Shown here: piece after piece, positions 5,344 to 5,705 of the stretch
Layout of the letters: every line of letters begins with the position of its first letter
Numbering within the stretch: the first letter of the stretch is position 1
NCBI GenBank assembly: GCA_015490675.1
Contig: WFXI01000175.1
Span: 1 to 5,705, forward strand
Source of the DNA: Hydrogenothermaceae bacterium
Lineage (GTDB): Bacteria > Aquificota > Aquificia > Aquificales > Hydrogenothermaceae
Reading direction: 5' to 3'
Length of the DNA: 5,705 bases
The notes under the pieces: model-generated
What the model was told of the DNA's origin: nothing
The model's database searches: none
The model's input: only the letters and a program-made list of their open reading frames with translations
Made by a program: the position numbers and the translations under genes

Positions 5344-5705
5344 TTAGTTTTCCTCTACTGGTGTTCCAAGTGCGTAAAGTTTTCTTAATGCTCTTGCTGT
5401 TGCTCTACTTTCTGCAAGTTCAATAAGTCTGTCTGTATCTGAGGCTTCTCTACTTGCAGAACCAAGTCCTTCAGCTGATACTCCATTTGCTAAAACTACT
5501 TTTGATTTAACAATTACTACTGGCTGTGTTTGCAGAAGCTCTGATGAGACATTTTTTACTCGTTTTTCTTCTTCTGGGTGGTTATTTGCAAGCCAAAGCA
5601 AACCATCAATAGTGATAAAAGGCTTGTCATCTTCTTCTAAGATTACCCAGTGGACATTCTTTATAAGTCCAAGCTGTTTGAACTGATTAATAAGCTGTTC
5701 TTTTG
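5344..5705 (-). CDS. Possible single-strand-annealing type protein, C-terminal part, cut by the right window edge
   Basis: The frame is open to the right edge, giving 119 visible residues and a TAA stop at 5346-5344. The true start lies outside. A TTG at 5601 is in frame but is just an internal leucine, because coding-like sequence (FKQLGLIKNVHWVILEEDDKPFITIDG) continues before it. The pattern in the visible part is a 'PFITIDGLLWLA' strand-helix (28-39), a valine-rich strand QPVVIVKSKVVL (near 60-71), GLGSAS at 79-84, and LIELAESRATARALR at 93-107. The order 'G.G.AS ... iE.AetRA.aRALR' resembles Rad52/SAK-like phage annealing proteins, where an arginine-rich helix follows the beta sheet. The resemblance is by eye and short, so the function is tentative. 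It lies directly upstream of gemA in the same operon, a region that often holds DNA-handling genes in Mu-like phages. Confidence 0.4.
   Translation of the reverse strand, partial: KEQLINQFKQLGLIKNVHWVILEEDDKPFITIDGLLWLANNHPEEEKRVKNVSSELLQTQPVVIVKSKVVLANGVSAEGLGSASREASDTDRLIELAESRATARALRKLYALGTPVEEN

Noticed and set aside
5344..5601. TTG start at 5601 for the right-edge gene
   Set aside because: The frame stays open to the window edge with coding-like sequence, no ribosome site precedes the TTG, and the upstream residues form a sensible strand-helix unit with what follows.
1..5705. CRISPR array, tRNA, insertion sequence or defence cassette
   Set aside because: No spaced direct repeats, no cloverleaf-like sequence and no transposase, nuclease or toxin-like open frame were seen; the window is filled by phage genes.

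Overview
The window is a piece of a contractile-tailed (myovirus-type) phage or prophage, carried entirely on the minus strand and therefore read from right to left. Nine genes are visible, two of them cut by the window edges, plus one probable nested in-frame gene. The DNA is visibly AT-rich. The coding strand is strongly purine-loaded (the plus strand reads as runs of T and C), ATA and AGA codons are common, and proteins are rich in K, E and I. This suggests an AT-rich, possibly thermophilic bacterial host; an Aquificota-type host is only a guess, and no host gene is present to settle it.

Right part (5705 to 4661) is an early or regulatory module. It holds the 3' part of a gene that may encode a single-strand-annealing type protein, a clear GemA/Mu gp16-like gene (DUF1018), and a 67-residue basic protein with a possible helix-turn-helix. 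A 95-base intergenic region follows (4566-4660). It carries a perfect inverted repeat overlapping a plausible -35 box, the best candidate for a control point between the early and structural modules.

Middle part (4565 to 2875) encodes the P2 FI-like tail sheath and FII-like tail tube proteins. Left part (2864 to 1) is a head module: a Mu I-like prohead protease with a probable internal start giving a separate scaffold protein, a lambda gpD-like decoration protein, a lambda gpE-like major capsid protein, a Mu gp36-like (DUF1320) connector, and the N-terminus of a Mu gp29-like (DUF935) portal. A hairpin terminator or attenuator sits just after the capsid gene.

The genes are tightly packed, with strong Shine-Dalgarno sites and two TAATG stop-start overlaps, as expected for one late operon. 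Two things stand out. The phage is a mosaic of Mu-like, P2-like and lambda-like parts. Its order is also permuted relative to Mu: sheath and tube come before the protease and capsid, and the portal comes after them. I see no sign of a wholly new system such as a defence island, CRISPR array or retron. The most interesting points are the nested scaffold start, the palindrome-promoter region and the gene order.
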